From contig CAMXBY010000004.1 in NCBI GenBank assembly GCA_947179485.1, forward strand, positions 124,001-188,000: 64,000 bases of DNA. Direction: 5' to 3'. This document shows positions 14,934 to 26,661 of this stretch, one piece after another. The notes beneath the pieces were generated by a model. That model was not told the DNA's origin. It saw only the letters and a list, made by a program, of their open reading frames with translations, and made no database searches. This DNA is from Allacma fusca. Its lineage: Eukaryota > Arthropoda > Collembola > Symphypleona > Sminthuridae. How positions within the stretch are numbered: position 1 is the first letter of the stretch; each line of letters begins with the position of its first letter. The position numbers and the translations under genes are program-made.

Positions 14934-17512
14934 TTATGGATATGGCCCAAACATACGCTGAGAAGCTGCACCATAATTTACACCGTATCCAGCAGACAAA
15001 AATGGATTTCCCGTCTGCCTAAAACTTTGCTGTATGGGATATCTGAATCCTCTCTGAGTGATCATTCTCGGTGTTATCCAGGGCTCTTGTGGAGTGGGAT
15101 AACGGTATGGGACTTGAAACAACGGCCGATGCTAAAAACGTAGTACAATATTAAATTTTTAGTCAACGAAATATTGTTGGCATCAATGGTTTAAAAATAT
15201 ACTTATTTATTATATACAAATCATAAATATTTACTGGGTTGCAATATGTCGTATCAAATGGATTTATATTTGAAAAATCCAAGGTTGTTTCGAGAGTTGA
15301 CCACGGACTCCAGTTTGAGGTATAAGTCGGCAGGCTTCTTGCTGAAGCTACCTGGTCTGAAGACTGGATTGCGAGAGCTAGGGATTGCTCCATCTTCTTT
15401 TTCTTCCTGTTCTTCTTCTCTTTGGTTTTTTGCATCTTGGATTTTAACTTGTTGGTTTTGGCCTTCTTCCGTCTCTTCTTCACGGGCACTTGTTCTGCTT
15501 GAACGTTTGCTCCAAAAATTAGATTCTCTTCTTCAGAACGTTTTGTAACCACCTGAGTTCCATCACTGTAACGTGTTTCGGTAATCTCCAAAGTCGATTT
15601 TTTCGAGGATACTATTGATGTGGCTGATCCCTCAAATATGGGCTCTTGCGTCAAATCTTTTTCCAAGTCTTCCTCAATTGGCACTACGTTATGATAGGAA
15701 GATTGACCATCTTCCAGATTGACTACAATCGAACCCTCATCCGAACACGTAACTGATGTCTCATTTGTTGCTGTACCGGGATCATCTTCAATATCAGAAG
15801 CCTGCTCGGATGGTGCTACGCTTTCTGACTCTGATACACTTTTAGTTCCAGGCGATTGATATTGATCCAATTTATCATGTTTAGAACGACGGGTTATTGC
15901 CAGGGTGAATTCGAAGACGTTGTAACGGATTATATTACCGTGCAACGAATTACACAATCTCCCCATTTGATTACAGTCCTCTAATTGAGTTAGGATTGTG
16001 TCGTAACTCTAAAAGAAAAAACAATCACATATTTAATATTTTTTAATAAACATAGCATTCTATTCTATTGTTTGATAATACACAGTTTACCTTGGAATAG
16101 TAGCAAGTTCCAATACTTTGGTTGACTGTGCAAGAGAATGTGAATCTCGCACATCCCGGCTGAATGATGATAGCATCGCCAATATTCATCGGAGCAATAA
16201 AAAATCCAATTTTCAATTGGAATAACGTCTTCAGAGTGAAAAAATATCGATGAGTTTCCAGATAATATGGACAATCTTTGTCACGAACAGCTCGTAACTG
16301 TTGCTTCTCAAACTGATAGATCCGCTGTCGGAGTAGATCCATCGACAACTGATCTTTTGCAGCTGGCGGCACTACAACCACAATTTTCTGTATCCAGTTT
16401 GGATTTCTATTCCTCCAATTGTAGGTGACAATGTCCAGCTCACCAAGTCCTGATACATAAAATTAAAAGCAACATAAAAATTAAATCAGTATATTGTACG
16501 TTTTTCTTTTGGTCACTTACTCTGCTCATTGTAGCAGAAAGGTGTGAACATTTGCCCGCCAAGCGTTACAAGGCAAGGTGATGTCACACCGTTTGTACCC
16601 TGTCCGGATAACCACTTTATGGGGTTATCCAGATAATGGGGGTTAATCTCAGGAATATAGCAAGCATCCAGGAACGGCGAATAAGAAATTTCATGAACTG
16701 GAGCAGCCTTCATGACACCCCCTGCACATCCCACGATAAGATTTTCGAGATGTCCAATCGTTTTTCCATCCGCATGGAATTTTAATTCCTTTCGTGTGCT
16801 GATATCTTTCTCAATCGAAAAAACTGAAACAAAAATGTAAATAACCAGTAGTAACTGATTTACAAAGCGAGTATGCAAAGCTTGAGCTCTACAACATCAA
16901 ATGGTACCTGTTGTTGTACTCCTATTGGTCCCTGTGAAATACTTACATTAATACAACACTAGTGTCAGCTAGTGTATGTGTGAAATCAATAATGTACTGT
17001 ACGTTACATTGTTTTTGTTTCATTTTGTCGACTAATACAATTTACAGCAGGATTAGAAACTACTACGACATAATGCACATCAAATATAAAATCAACATGG
17101 CGAAAACATGACGTTACCATCAGTCTCTGCAGAAAGGAGTAAATCTGAAGTATCAAAGAAAATGGCCATCTCTGACTCGTTTTTAACCTTGGGCAAATCG
17201 AATGCCTTCCATCTATATTCCCTCATTTCCTTGAACACTGAATTGAGCTCGAAATTGTGTTTAGAGGCCACAAAATTAAACGTTTTCAAATCCAACAACA
17301 CGGCGGGATATTGAAAGAATTTTGTTCGAACCTTATCAAAGGCCACTGATCTAACTGTTTCAAAGTCCATGAAGACTTGATTGCCAATATCGTCTTTTGA
17401 AAGCTTTGGAATAGTAATACATTCTAAAGCAGATAGGGCTACATCTTCCCAACTCCAACATTTTGAACCATTAACGCCAAACACCTCGGACCAGAAGGCA
17501 TCGGGGGTGTAT
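14934..17512 (-). CDS. Unrecognised Cys-rich protein with basic tail, left copy, 5' exon(s) not found
   Basis: Mirror of the right copy. Exons are 17118-17512, 16521-16823, 16091-16449, 15235-16008 and 14934-15131. Two amino-acid differences from the right copy are evident: DDIGNQ for DDLGNQ and IGDAII for IGDDII. The frame is intact over all five exons, so this copy may still be functional. Family unknown; see the right copy for description. Confidence 0.7.
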
Positions 17513-18744
17513 CTAAAAAATAAAAGAAGCAGAAAACATGCCAAACAATTTTAAACGGCTACCAAAAATATTTAGGCGGGAAGAAAAGGATAAACAAAGC
17601 ATAAACATAATAAATTCTGGCGTGCTGCAAGCTGCAACAGTTGAATCTAAACTTTATTTGCAAGCGAATTTTGATAAAAATCGAATGTATTCCTGTTTGT
17701 GCAAATTTCTGTATTCCTAGTTTGAGCCCATTCAATTTTTTACATAGTACATAATGGCCAGTAACATATGAACGCCAGAGTTTGATGCTATAAAAGGTTC
17801 ATGATATGCACGTAGAGGAGTTGTATAATTGGGGATAATTTTATTTTGGATAGGAAAAAAGAAATCAAAGCAATTGTTTAACAGTCTCAGTCTCAAAAGT
17901 TAAGAGTAGGAAACAAAAAATGTAGTCTGTTTCACGTTAGACTGCCTCCGAGTCTTTGCTGGAGCTTCTCAAAACCATTCGAACCGTTTTTGATGCTTTC
18001 CAGCATTGTATTATCGCTTTATGTAAGTCATTCGTGCTGGCGTTGCTCTTATAAATTTTCGGAATATGAATAGCCTCGACATTGCTATCGAGCAAAGTGC
18101 TTACGCGAATTTAGTTTTTGGTGAGTTTCCTGGCCATTTCGAAGCCTCAAAAATGTCAATTCAGTTATGCAGACAAGAGCTGTGTTGTTTTGCATGCATG
18201 TAATGGTCACAGATATATACATATAAAGGCCACTTTATTGGGGTCTACGCAATTCATGATTCTTCAGGAGTGAAAGAGTAAGCTTTCCAAGCGTAGAAAT
18301 ACTCCAAATATTCCAAGTTTTTCTTTACATTTTCGAAGCGTCATATTTTCCTGAAGCTGCTATAGGTCTTTAATTTTGTCGAGTCTAGCGGAAATGCAAT
18401 AGAAAACATAATAAGTGTTTATCAACCTTGTGAAGTTAAATGATGTGAAACTTTGTCGAATGCATTCCCTGTGAAATTTCCAACGTCAAATTTCCGTGAA
18501 CGAAAACCAGATGGCCTACGAAATTTTTAAGAACGTACATAATTTTGTTCCGTCAACGCTGCTGGAATATCTAGACACTACATTCGTTTGCATCACTTGG
18601 ACAGTAGAACACTCCAAAATTATGACTGTTCCTTTAAGTTCTAAATTGGTACTTAACCTAAAACCAGAAAATGTATACGCATCCAACTGAAATATGCGCA
18701 AGCATGATCTTAACATTTGTGCGTGCTACAATTATGATTTACAT
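17513..18744. other. Region upstream of the unknown gene, no gene seen (left)
   Basis: The mirror is about 41,646-42,879. Missing 5' exons of the unknown gene might be here or beyond the tandem array, but I could not identify one with a clear ATG and donor. Short open frames lack protein-like composition. Confidence 0.3.
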
Positions 18745-19235
18745 ATGACAATGTCAAACACCCCAATTGACGACGAGTTGTCCGACATCTGTGGCAGTTC
18801 AAAGTATGTTCTACGTATTACCATGTCAAACATCCCATCACAAGACGAGATCTTCGACCATATTAGTGCCATCTAATTTCATGATCTATACATCACCATG
18901 TCAAACATCCCATCACAAGACGAGATCTTCGACCATATTAGTGCCATCTAATTTCATGATCTATACATCACCATGTCAAACATCCCATGACAAGACGAGA
19001 TCTTCGACCATATTAGTGCCATCTAATTTCATGATCTATACATCACCATGTCAAACATCCCATGACAAGACGAGATCTTCGACCATATTAGTGCCATCTA
19101 ATTTCATGATGTATACATCACCTTGTCAAACATCCCATCAAGAAGACGAGATCTTCGACTATATTAGTGCCATCTAATTTCATGATCTATACATCACCAT
19201 GTCAAACATCCCATCAAGAAGACGAGATCTTCGAC
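18745..19235. repeat. 75-bp tandem repeat array, left copy (about 7 units)
   Basis: Unit landmark ATGTCAAACATCCCATCA recurs near 18,749 (variant), 18,822, 18,898, 18,973, 19,048, 19,123 and 19,199. Each unit also carries GACGAGATCTTCGAC and TAGTGCCATCTAATTTCATG. The period of 75 bp is 25 codons, so frames stay open over several units (18,767-19,177 encodes a 25-residue repeat), but there is no other evidence for translation. Confidence 0.9.
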
Positions 19236-19605
19236 GATATTTATGAGGCCTACATGCTTAATCTACATATCACCATGTCAATTATATTATTTATAGAATT
19301 TATTATTCATTAGAAGACGAGATCTTTGACAACATTTGTGGCAGCTAAAAGTATGACCTCTATATTACCGTGACAGACATATACCATCTGAAGACAATAT
19401 CTTCCACACGATACTTTTTAAAACTTATTATTAAAAGGTAGACCCACACCTTCGCTCACCATTATGAGCGACAAGTTAAAGGTTAAAGAAAACCGGACAT
19501 TATGTAAATTCAAACCTGCCATAATTTTTGTTTGGCTAGGCAATATACGTAAATCCGTATTTTAAGTTAAACACAGCGGTTCGTGTGCACTAACAAGAAA
19601 GGTCT

Positions 19606-21126
19606 TCCGTTGTAAAATGAGAACTAAATGAAACTTGGTGGAATTGTAGACACTACTAATAATGTTCATACAAACCACAAACTTCATGCCATCTCCTCTT
19701 GGTTCCGACAGTAGGACATCTGAAAGTTTGATAGGGAGATCCTTACTGACTTGAATTTTTGCAGTTAAATCAATCAATTAAATCAAGAGAAATCAATTTG
19801 AGCAACTCGAGCAAAATCCAAACCAATGTCAAGACATAGCACTATACATAATTAACTATATGTGAAATATGTGCAATCAGAAGCAGCACGAGCGATTATG
19901 ATCCACCTTTACTACCTTCAATGTTCTCCGGTGACCTAAAAATCTTCATCACTCCAGGACTGAAAAACGACGTTTTTCTTTCTTACGGGGATTAAGGATT
20001 CTTACGGGAGATCTTATTGCAGGGATTTTACATCTCCAGAGCACGTGCTGCTGATTGCACATATATATGTATGGTGCTACATATGTCTCAACATTGGTTT
20101 GGATTTTGCTCGAGTTGCTAAAGGGGTTTGTTTTTTTCAAAGCGGACAGTGCAAGGTTGAATATTTTTTTAATATAAAGTACATGTAATGTACATACATA
20201 TATTTCAAATATCGTGGTCAACCCTCACACCAATTTTGATTGGTGTAGGACCAATCATATAAAAAATATTACAAGAAATAAGTGGGACTATTTTGTGTGA
20301 CGGAAGAACGAACGCGGAGCTGCGTCATGCGGTTGTTTGTGTACATGTAAGGGCTGCATACTCGTTACGCTGCACGACAGCGCGCCTCTCACCTCCACAA
20401 GACAATCCTGCGTGTGTACGTATAAATACACTTGCATGGCCCCTTATGTGTATATGTATATGAATTACCCGTTTCGGTTTTTCTCGATTTTGAAGACGGG
20501 CCCACTCTAATGTGACACATTTTTAAATTTTAAATTGTGGTACCAATGCAGTCTCGTCGTTTAAGCTTCTAAAAATGATCACATTAGAGTGGGCCCGCAG
20601 TGAAAAAAATCTTGAATGTGAACAAATTTACATTGTAATTTTTCTGAAAAAACCGAAATATTAATGCCTTGATCCTGAAAAAAATCGTGAGGTGACCTTC
20701 CTTTGCGACAAAAAATTTAAGATAGGCAGTTTGTCTTTGAATATTAAATTATGGGTGTAAAAAATTACTTTAGTTTTCGGGTTTTTTCGGTTTTTTGACC
20801 TTCAAACTCGTTTTTACAAAAAAAAATTTGGTGTACAATTTTGTTCACATCGCTCTGCATTGAAGTACTTATACGAAAATATTGTTAAAAAAGTGACTTT
20901 CGTCACTGTCCGCTTTGAAAAAAAACAAACCCAAAGTTAATTTTTCTTATGGGATTTTACAGCAAAAATTTAAGTGAGTAAAGTGTCAAACTTTCAAAAA
21001 AAAAACTTTCAGATGTCCTACTGCCGGAACCAAGAGGAGATGGCATGAAGTTTGTGGTTTGTATGAACACTATTAAGTAGTGTCTACAATTCCACCAAGT
21101 TTCATTTAGTTCTGCATTTTACATCG
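19606..21126. mobile_element. 1.5-kb inverted-repeat element spanning the left inner arm end
   Basis: About 125-bp imperfect terminal inverted repeats: 19,606-19,733 and 21,002-21,126. Both contain the diagnostic stretch AAACTTGGTGGAATTGTAGA and its complement, and the CCAAGAGGAGATGGCATGAA core. No transposase is visible, so it looks non-autonomous. Internally, 19,797-19,905 and 20,045-20,120 form a second inverted pair (GCAACTCGAGCAAAATCCAAACCAA and its complement). The arm identity ends near 21,085, inside the right terminal repeat. Confidence 0.75.
20497..20597. repeat. 19-bp perfect inverted repeat inside the element (left)
   Basis: CGGGCCCACTCTAATGTGA at 20,497-20,515 is perfectly complementary to 20,579-20,597, with a 63-bp loop. 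The mirror lies at about 39,869-39,969 in the right arm. It could be the ends of a smaller nested element. Confidence 0.75.
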
Positions 21127-21760
21127 GTGGTTGTAAGTGTATACACCGAATAAACGTGATGGTTAGTTCATTTGCACCAGATGAATTAAATTTTTAAGTG
21201 TTTGCATAGTTGAAATTATGAGATGTATGCACCGAATGATTTTGAATTATGCATAGATTGTAAAGGAAAGAAAGATCACAAATGTCACGCATGAAAGATA
21301 ATTATTGTGTACCTCTTTACAGTCTCCATTGGTTTTCTTGGAGCTGCCATTCTTAGGGTCTAGCTACAAAAAGCACATAACATACTTAGCTTAACATTTC
21401 GTTCTCTATCCAGAACCTTGAAAAACTTATATTTTATCAAAATTGGATTTTTTCACCCTTATTTGTTTTCAGTAGACATCGTTTGAATACATAATTTTTT
21501 TTCGGGGGGTCCTAGGTCAAATATCTTTAATTCGAAAGGAAAATTCTATCGCTACAGCTTGTTTTTTCATTTTACAATGATTTTGGGGGGGGGGAAGTTC
21601 ATACATTACAACCAATCGTACACGTTCCTCAACATGGGAAAGTATTAACAAAACTTTTTTTTTATATATTCTTTATTCAAAAATAAATATTTAGGGGGAA
21701 ATAACAAGAAGTTGGGTACTTGTTACTCAGGTTATGCACAAACATGAATCTTAACATTGA
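21127..21760. other. Inner spacer edge, no gene seen
   Basis: Single-copy sequence just inside the left arm end. It contains low-complexity tracts such as a G10 run near 21,587 and T-rich stretches. No open frame or recognisable repeat boundary was found. Confidence 0.4.
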
Positions 21761-22568
21761 AAGGACACCGCACAATCCTTACGAGAAAATGCCCGCTGTT
21801 CGATTTCAACGAAAAAATTACTGCAGGGTGCGCCTATGATGCGTAGTTATGAGTTGCCTGTCAAGTTTGGTTCCAGTTTATGTCACGATGACCTAGCTGT
21901 GACCTCCAATCTCAATATTATACTCATACCGGATTTGGTACCCAAAAATCATTCGAATTGCCCGCAAATAGGCTAGAACTTTTGGTGTAAGCCCAGATGA
22001 GTCGCCTGTCAAGTTTGGTTCCATCTGGGCTTACATCAAACGTTCTAGCCTATTTGCGGGCAATTCGAATGATGTTTAGGTACCAAATCCGGTATGGGTA
22101 AGATATTGACCTCGGGGGTCACAGCTGGGTCATCGTGTCGCAAACTGTAACCAAACTCGGCACACGCTTAATATGTGTCTAATTAAAGCCCTAATTTCAA
22201 TCTGGGCCAGTTTTGTCACCGTTTAGATTATGAAACAGGTATCGACGCTCTTTGACCTCTTGAGGTCAGTATCTTGGATTTTTGAGGTCATATCTCGCTG
22301 AAATTTTTTTTGCACGTTATTTAATTTTTATTCTTGCCATTTTTAAAGTTATATTGCTAATTTTCACTGTTTGAATTTTTTGGTACCCCATGAGCCCCCC
22401 CCCCCTCATTTTTTGCTAACTTTGACCCGGGATATCTCCGAATCCCGTCGTCAGATTTTTTCGGGCCAATTATCAAAAATGATCTACGCATCAAGGCGCA
22501 CCCTGCAGTAATTTTTTCGTTGAAATCGAACAGAGGGCATTTTCTCGTAAAGATTGTGCGGTGTCCTT
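21761..22568. mobile_element. Non-autonomous DNA transposon with about 75-bp terminal inverted repeats
   Basis: Left end AAGGACACCGCACAATCC (21,761) and right end GATTGTGCGGTGTCCTT (to 22,568) are inverted, and the match extends through TTCGATTTCAACGAAAAAAT and CTGCAGGGTGCGCC on the left. Inside, 21,858-22,010 and 22,018-22,165 form a second long hairpin. No transposase is present. A clear target-site duplication was not seen, so the superfamily is undetermined. Confidence 0.8.
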
Positions 22569-22644
22569 CTTCCCATAAAAATATCAATATTTAATATAGA
22601 AACTGGAAACGTGACTCCTTGCTGGTAGATGGCGGGATTCAAGG

Positions 22645-24004
22645 GTGAGCGAATACAAGGCGGGATTTGAGGGATAAACGTGGTTTCTCCATTAAGCCTG
22701 GTAGAAAGACAAAAGGGTTGATACTAAACTAAGTGACGGGATAAGTTTTTACTGGACGGGACAAATTTTTGATGGAAATGTCGGATTGACTGCATGAGGT
22801 AATGAACTAGCGTACGGGTCAATCACTGACATGCACACGTAATTGTGAGGTGATTCGAAATAAAGAGCCGGACTGGACAATGAAACCAAGTAACTACTAA
22901 ACTAATAAACGTGATTGCCTGTGAAACGGGACAATGAGACCAAACACTAGACTGACAAACTTGACAGCCAGACTAACTGGACATCGTTTCAGAGGAGACA
23001 TTTTTTTATGCAATGTGTCACCGGCTTTGGGGTCACAAGTATAATTTCCTAGGGACGGGGCACAACCTTAAGAGACCAAAGGACAGGACAATTTCTGACC
23101 GCATGGAACTAGTAAAGGGAAAATTCAAAAAGAACGAAACATCAGCTCGGATAAAACGCAGAACCAGTGAGAATGCTGACAGGATAAGGTCATAATTTGT
23201 GGGACATGAAGACGGTATGCTCTAGCAGGTGGCTCACCAGCAAAACGGAATAAATCGAATTTCTCAATATTTTGAAAAACCAAAACAACGACGACCAATT
23301 TTCACAAACAGAACTTGACATTTCTTCGGCAGTACTGGTTGCACATGAGAGATGTGTACAACACTTTCACTCTTTTATGCTCGAGGCTTGAGTGCTATCC
23401 TAAAACATGAGTGCAAATGCTACATCAAGCAGCATGAAATCAAAACACGAGTGCAAGTGTTTGCCTTGTACTCATTCCGACGAATTCGAGCTAGTTGAGC
23501 TAAACATTCCTCAATGTTTCGGCACCGAAATCAATATCAATGATAATTGAAAGTAATTGTCGTAGTTTAATTTCTTTCACGGGAGTAGAGCTTCTAACGG
23601 GGACTGATTTTATCCCTGCTATTGAAAAGCAATTATTGTCTCCAGTCCCGCCCTGAGGAAATGTCTCATGAGTCGGTGACCCGTTCTGTGATAAACTGTC
23701 CGTGACCCCTGAGACCGTGTCCAGTTTGGTCTGGTTGTCACGTGCATTAGCTTACTGCTTGGTTTAATTGTCCCGTCCCGTCCGTCCGTTTAGTGTCAAT
23801 TGTCAATTCACAATGACTGGTCAATTCACTGCCTAATGCTGACCACCCGGCGTTTTCATCTTAAATTTGTCCCGTCCAGTAAAAAAAATAAAACTGGAGT
23901 ATAGAAACTCTCGTTCCTTAGTTTATTATCACCCCTTCCGTCTTTCTACCAGGTTTAAGCGAGATATCCCGTTAGGCTGCCATTCCTGAATTGTATTTGC
24001 TCAC
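22645..24004. mobile_element. Second inverted-repeat transposon-like element, 1.36 kb
   Basis: The ends GTGAGCGAATACAA (22,645) and TTGTATTTGCTCAC (to 24,004) are inverted. Deeper matches are CCTGGTAGAAAGAC with GTCTTTCTACCAGG, and TACTGGACGGGACAAATTT (22,750) with TTTGTCCCGTCCAGTA (23,864). The terminal repeats are about 150 bp but gapped. No transposase frame is evident. Only 76 bp separate it from the preceding element. Confidence 0.75.
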
Positions 24005-25944
24005 TTGCATTCATCAGCAGGGAATGCCGTCTCATAGTTCCCTCTGACAATGAAGATGTGGGACGTTGGGTTGTTGAATGCTTGATTGATGCATGGGTTT
24101 CTGGGATGTGAATTAGCAACTACCGAAAAATACAGTTTCGCACATTTACTACTTCTGTAAATTACTAAACAGTGATAAAACCACGGGGAGCACACCGTAG
24201 TGCTTAGACCAATTCAATTCTGAATTTAAAATTTTCGGCTCAGTTCAGTTCAATTCAATCTGCCCTCTGCCCAGTACATTTGAATTCAAAATCAACCGTT
24301 TACAAACTCTTTTCTTTACTCCCCTTCAACTAACGAGTTTTTCGCTTTGGCGTCCTTCCGTTGTTCAATCTGTAAAAACTCGTCGTTTCTAGAAAAACGT
24401 ATTATTTAAATGTCTAGGGAAACCCATGGTTTTCGATTTAGTTCAGTTCAATTCAATTCAAAATTATAAACTGATCTGAATTGAATTGGTTTTTACTTAA
24501 CTGAATCAAAACGTTGGTTTGAATTTAGTTCAGCTTGTGAATTGAATTGAATCGTTCCGACCATTAGACTACGTATCTCTACTTGGCCCCCAGAGGGGTA
24601 CGAGCCTCGACCCCCCGCCCCAGAAAAAAAATTTAAAATGACAAATTTAACTCCCATACTACATGAAAATTGTCAGGTAGGTGCTATCGTAGAACAAAAA
24701 TCAGTTTATTTCAGTTTATTATTTTAAAAGTTCGACTACCATCATAATTTAAGCTGTAAATCAAAATTTATAATGATAAAAACATCAAAGATAACACGAA
24801 CATCTGTATTCTATGATACATTACATGCAATACTGAATTAGAATTTACATGATTTGTTTTCCACACATAGTAACCTACAGAATAGATAGAACCAACAGAA
24901 TAATCCAAAATTGTTAATTCAACTCTGCACACTTAAAATTTCTAAAGCTTCGCGGACACAGAGCTTAGATTACAAGTAACCCTAATTAAGTCGTAAAAAA
25001 TAAATAATTCGATGTCTTTGAGATTTTTCAATAATCAAAAGGTAAGAGACAAAAATGCATAAGCTCTTCCCTGAGTAATAAGTGATTAGGCAATCGCGGT
25101 ATGATTACAATTATAAGTATCAATTTTTTGTGTATAAAATATTTTTGCTCTTCTGAAAATGTTACAACGGTGATTTGTTTTGTTAAAATTATTATGGTAT
25201 TTCCGATTCTATGTGTAATATTTTAATCCTGAATGTTGAAAATTGTAATTTAAAGCTTAAAACTATTATAATTTCCCTAGGCCAATTTATCCGGCATCAA
25301 GCTTCTAGTACGTGAATCAAAGTAGGGAATTTGTATGGACTGTTTGCTGTGTTCAGATGGGTTTTTATCCGCTCAAGTCGAACATATTGTTGCCAAACGC
25401 AAATGTAAGAAAATGTTGGAATGAAACAATCTTATTTCATATATATTTTTCATAACCTAGCGTCACATTTTAAATACATATTAGAGGTGTTGAAAAATCC
25501 GCTTCCGTTTGTATTACCCTCTGTAATTAATAATTCTATTTTTATTTATAAAAACCTGGTCAGTACGCAGTTTTTCTATATTGACATTGAAGCGAATTCT
25601 AAACTAGCTGACTTCAACATTGGCTGAAATAAGGCGGAACTACTGCTAAATGTTATTTGGCTAGACCAAAATACTAGACAAAGTGGGCCTGAAAAAAGCT
25701 TCTGACCTTTTTTAACAATAATAATTACTGCTTTTTTGTTTGTGAGGAATTACAAACGCTAATTTTATTTTTAGCTTGCTTTTGTTGTTAGGTTAATTTT
25801 TTTCACACCATGCAACAAAATATTGCTATAATGCAATAAAATATTTTACTTCAGTCTGCAAGTGAGACGGCCATTTTGTACCCCCCGGTAAAATATCTTT
25901 GGTTGAGCCCCTGATTGTGAGTACTAAATGTACTAGTACAAAAT
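24005..25944. other. Spacer with TTCAATTCAA simple repeats, no gene seen
   Basis: From 24,205 to 24,560 the sequence is dominated by scattered TCAATTCAAT/GAATTGAATT motifs. The rest is AT-rich without a convincing exon. C/G runs near 24,590-24,625 and 25,875 may be remnants of further element ends. Confidence 0.35.
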
Positions 25945-26482
25945 ATGCTAGTGCTGAAACGTTGTATAATATGCTTAATTTCTATGCTACAATGTTTCGT
26001 AACAAAATATGCACAACAAATTAACTTTTTATCAATATTCTTTTACAATTTTCATGAAAATTTGCACAACTTTAATTTCCGATCACAGTTTCCCGAATAC
26101 CACGAGCTGACTAATTTGAAGTTGGCAGGCTGCAAGGATTGCACTTTTTCCTACTGCAGCCCTCATTACTATACTCGTACAAGCTCTATGGAACTTTGGA
26201 TCTTAAGTGTTAAGTGACTCCATTCATTCCTCCAATTAATACTTGTAAGTTATACAGTAATGCCGACGCCGACATAGTAACTCATTTTTGGGAAATAGAG
26301 GCGTTGAATTGATTGTTATTTTAAAATTAAAAGCAAGTAATCATCCTGAAGGCCCATTAGTTAAATACAAATCAACAATAAAAGAACATTTTAACGTTGC
26401 AGAATATCAGATATCAGACCCTGGAAAGGTTGCTGTGCCAAGAATGAATCAAGAATCAACAAAAGAGTTCATTTCAAGGTGA
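25945..26482 (+). other. Two weak possible exons, unrecognised
   Basis: After a pyrimidine tract and acceptor (ccgatcacag at about 26,090) an open stretch encodes FPEYHELTNLKLAGCKDC and continues to a stop at 26,217. A second open stretch (26,288-26,482) encodes a polar peptide with KASNHPEGPLVKYKSTIKEH. Composition is protein-like but no family is recognised and no joined frame is proven. It could be the 3' end of a gene convergent with TMEM147, or chance. Confidence 0.2.
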
Positions 26483-26661
26483 ACATTTCATAACTCCATC
26501 TAAATTGATGGAAAATTTATTGAAAATGAAAATTAATAAGAAATAGGCAAAACTGAAACGGACAGGCAAACCACACTCGTCTCATCACAGGTTGAAAACA
26601 CTTGGAACGAATTAACTAACTCTTGAATATTTAGAATAATGACTACTAACGATTATAAATT

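Noticed and set aside
18767-19177. 136-residue open frame with 25-residue repeats as a real protein gene
   Set aside because: It is entirely made of the 75-bp satellite unit. The frame stays open because the period is a multiple of three; the right arm has different open stretches.
18745-19235. CRISPR-like array
   Set aside because: Units are contiguous 75-bp tandem copies without distinct spacers, in clearly eukaryotic DNA.
19949-20221. 90-residue open frame in both arms as a transposase fragment
   Set aside because: Although identical in both arms, it overlaps the internal inverted pair of the element and shows no catalytic or zinc-finger motif.
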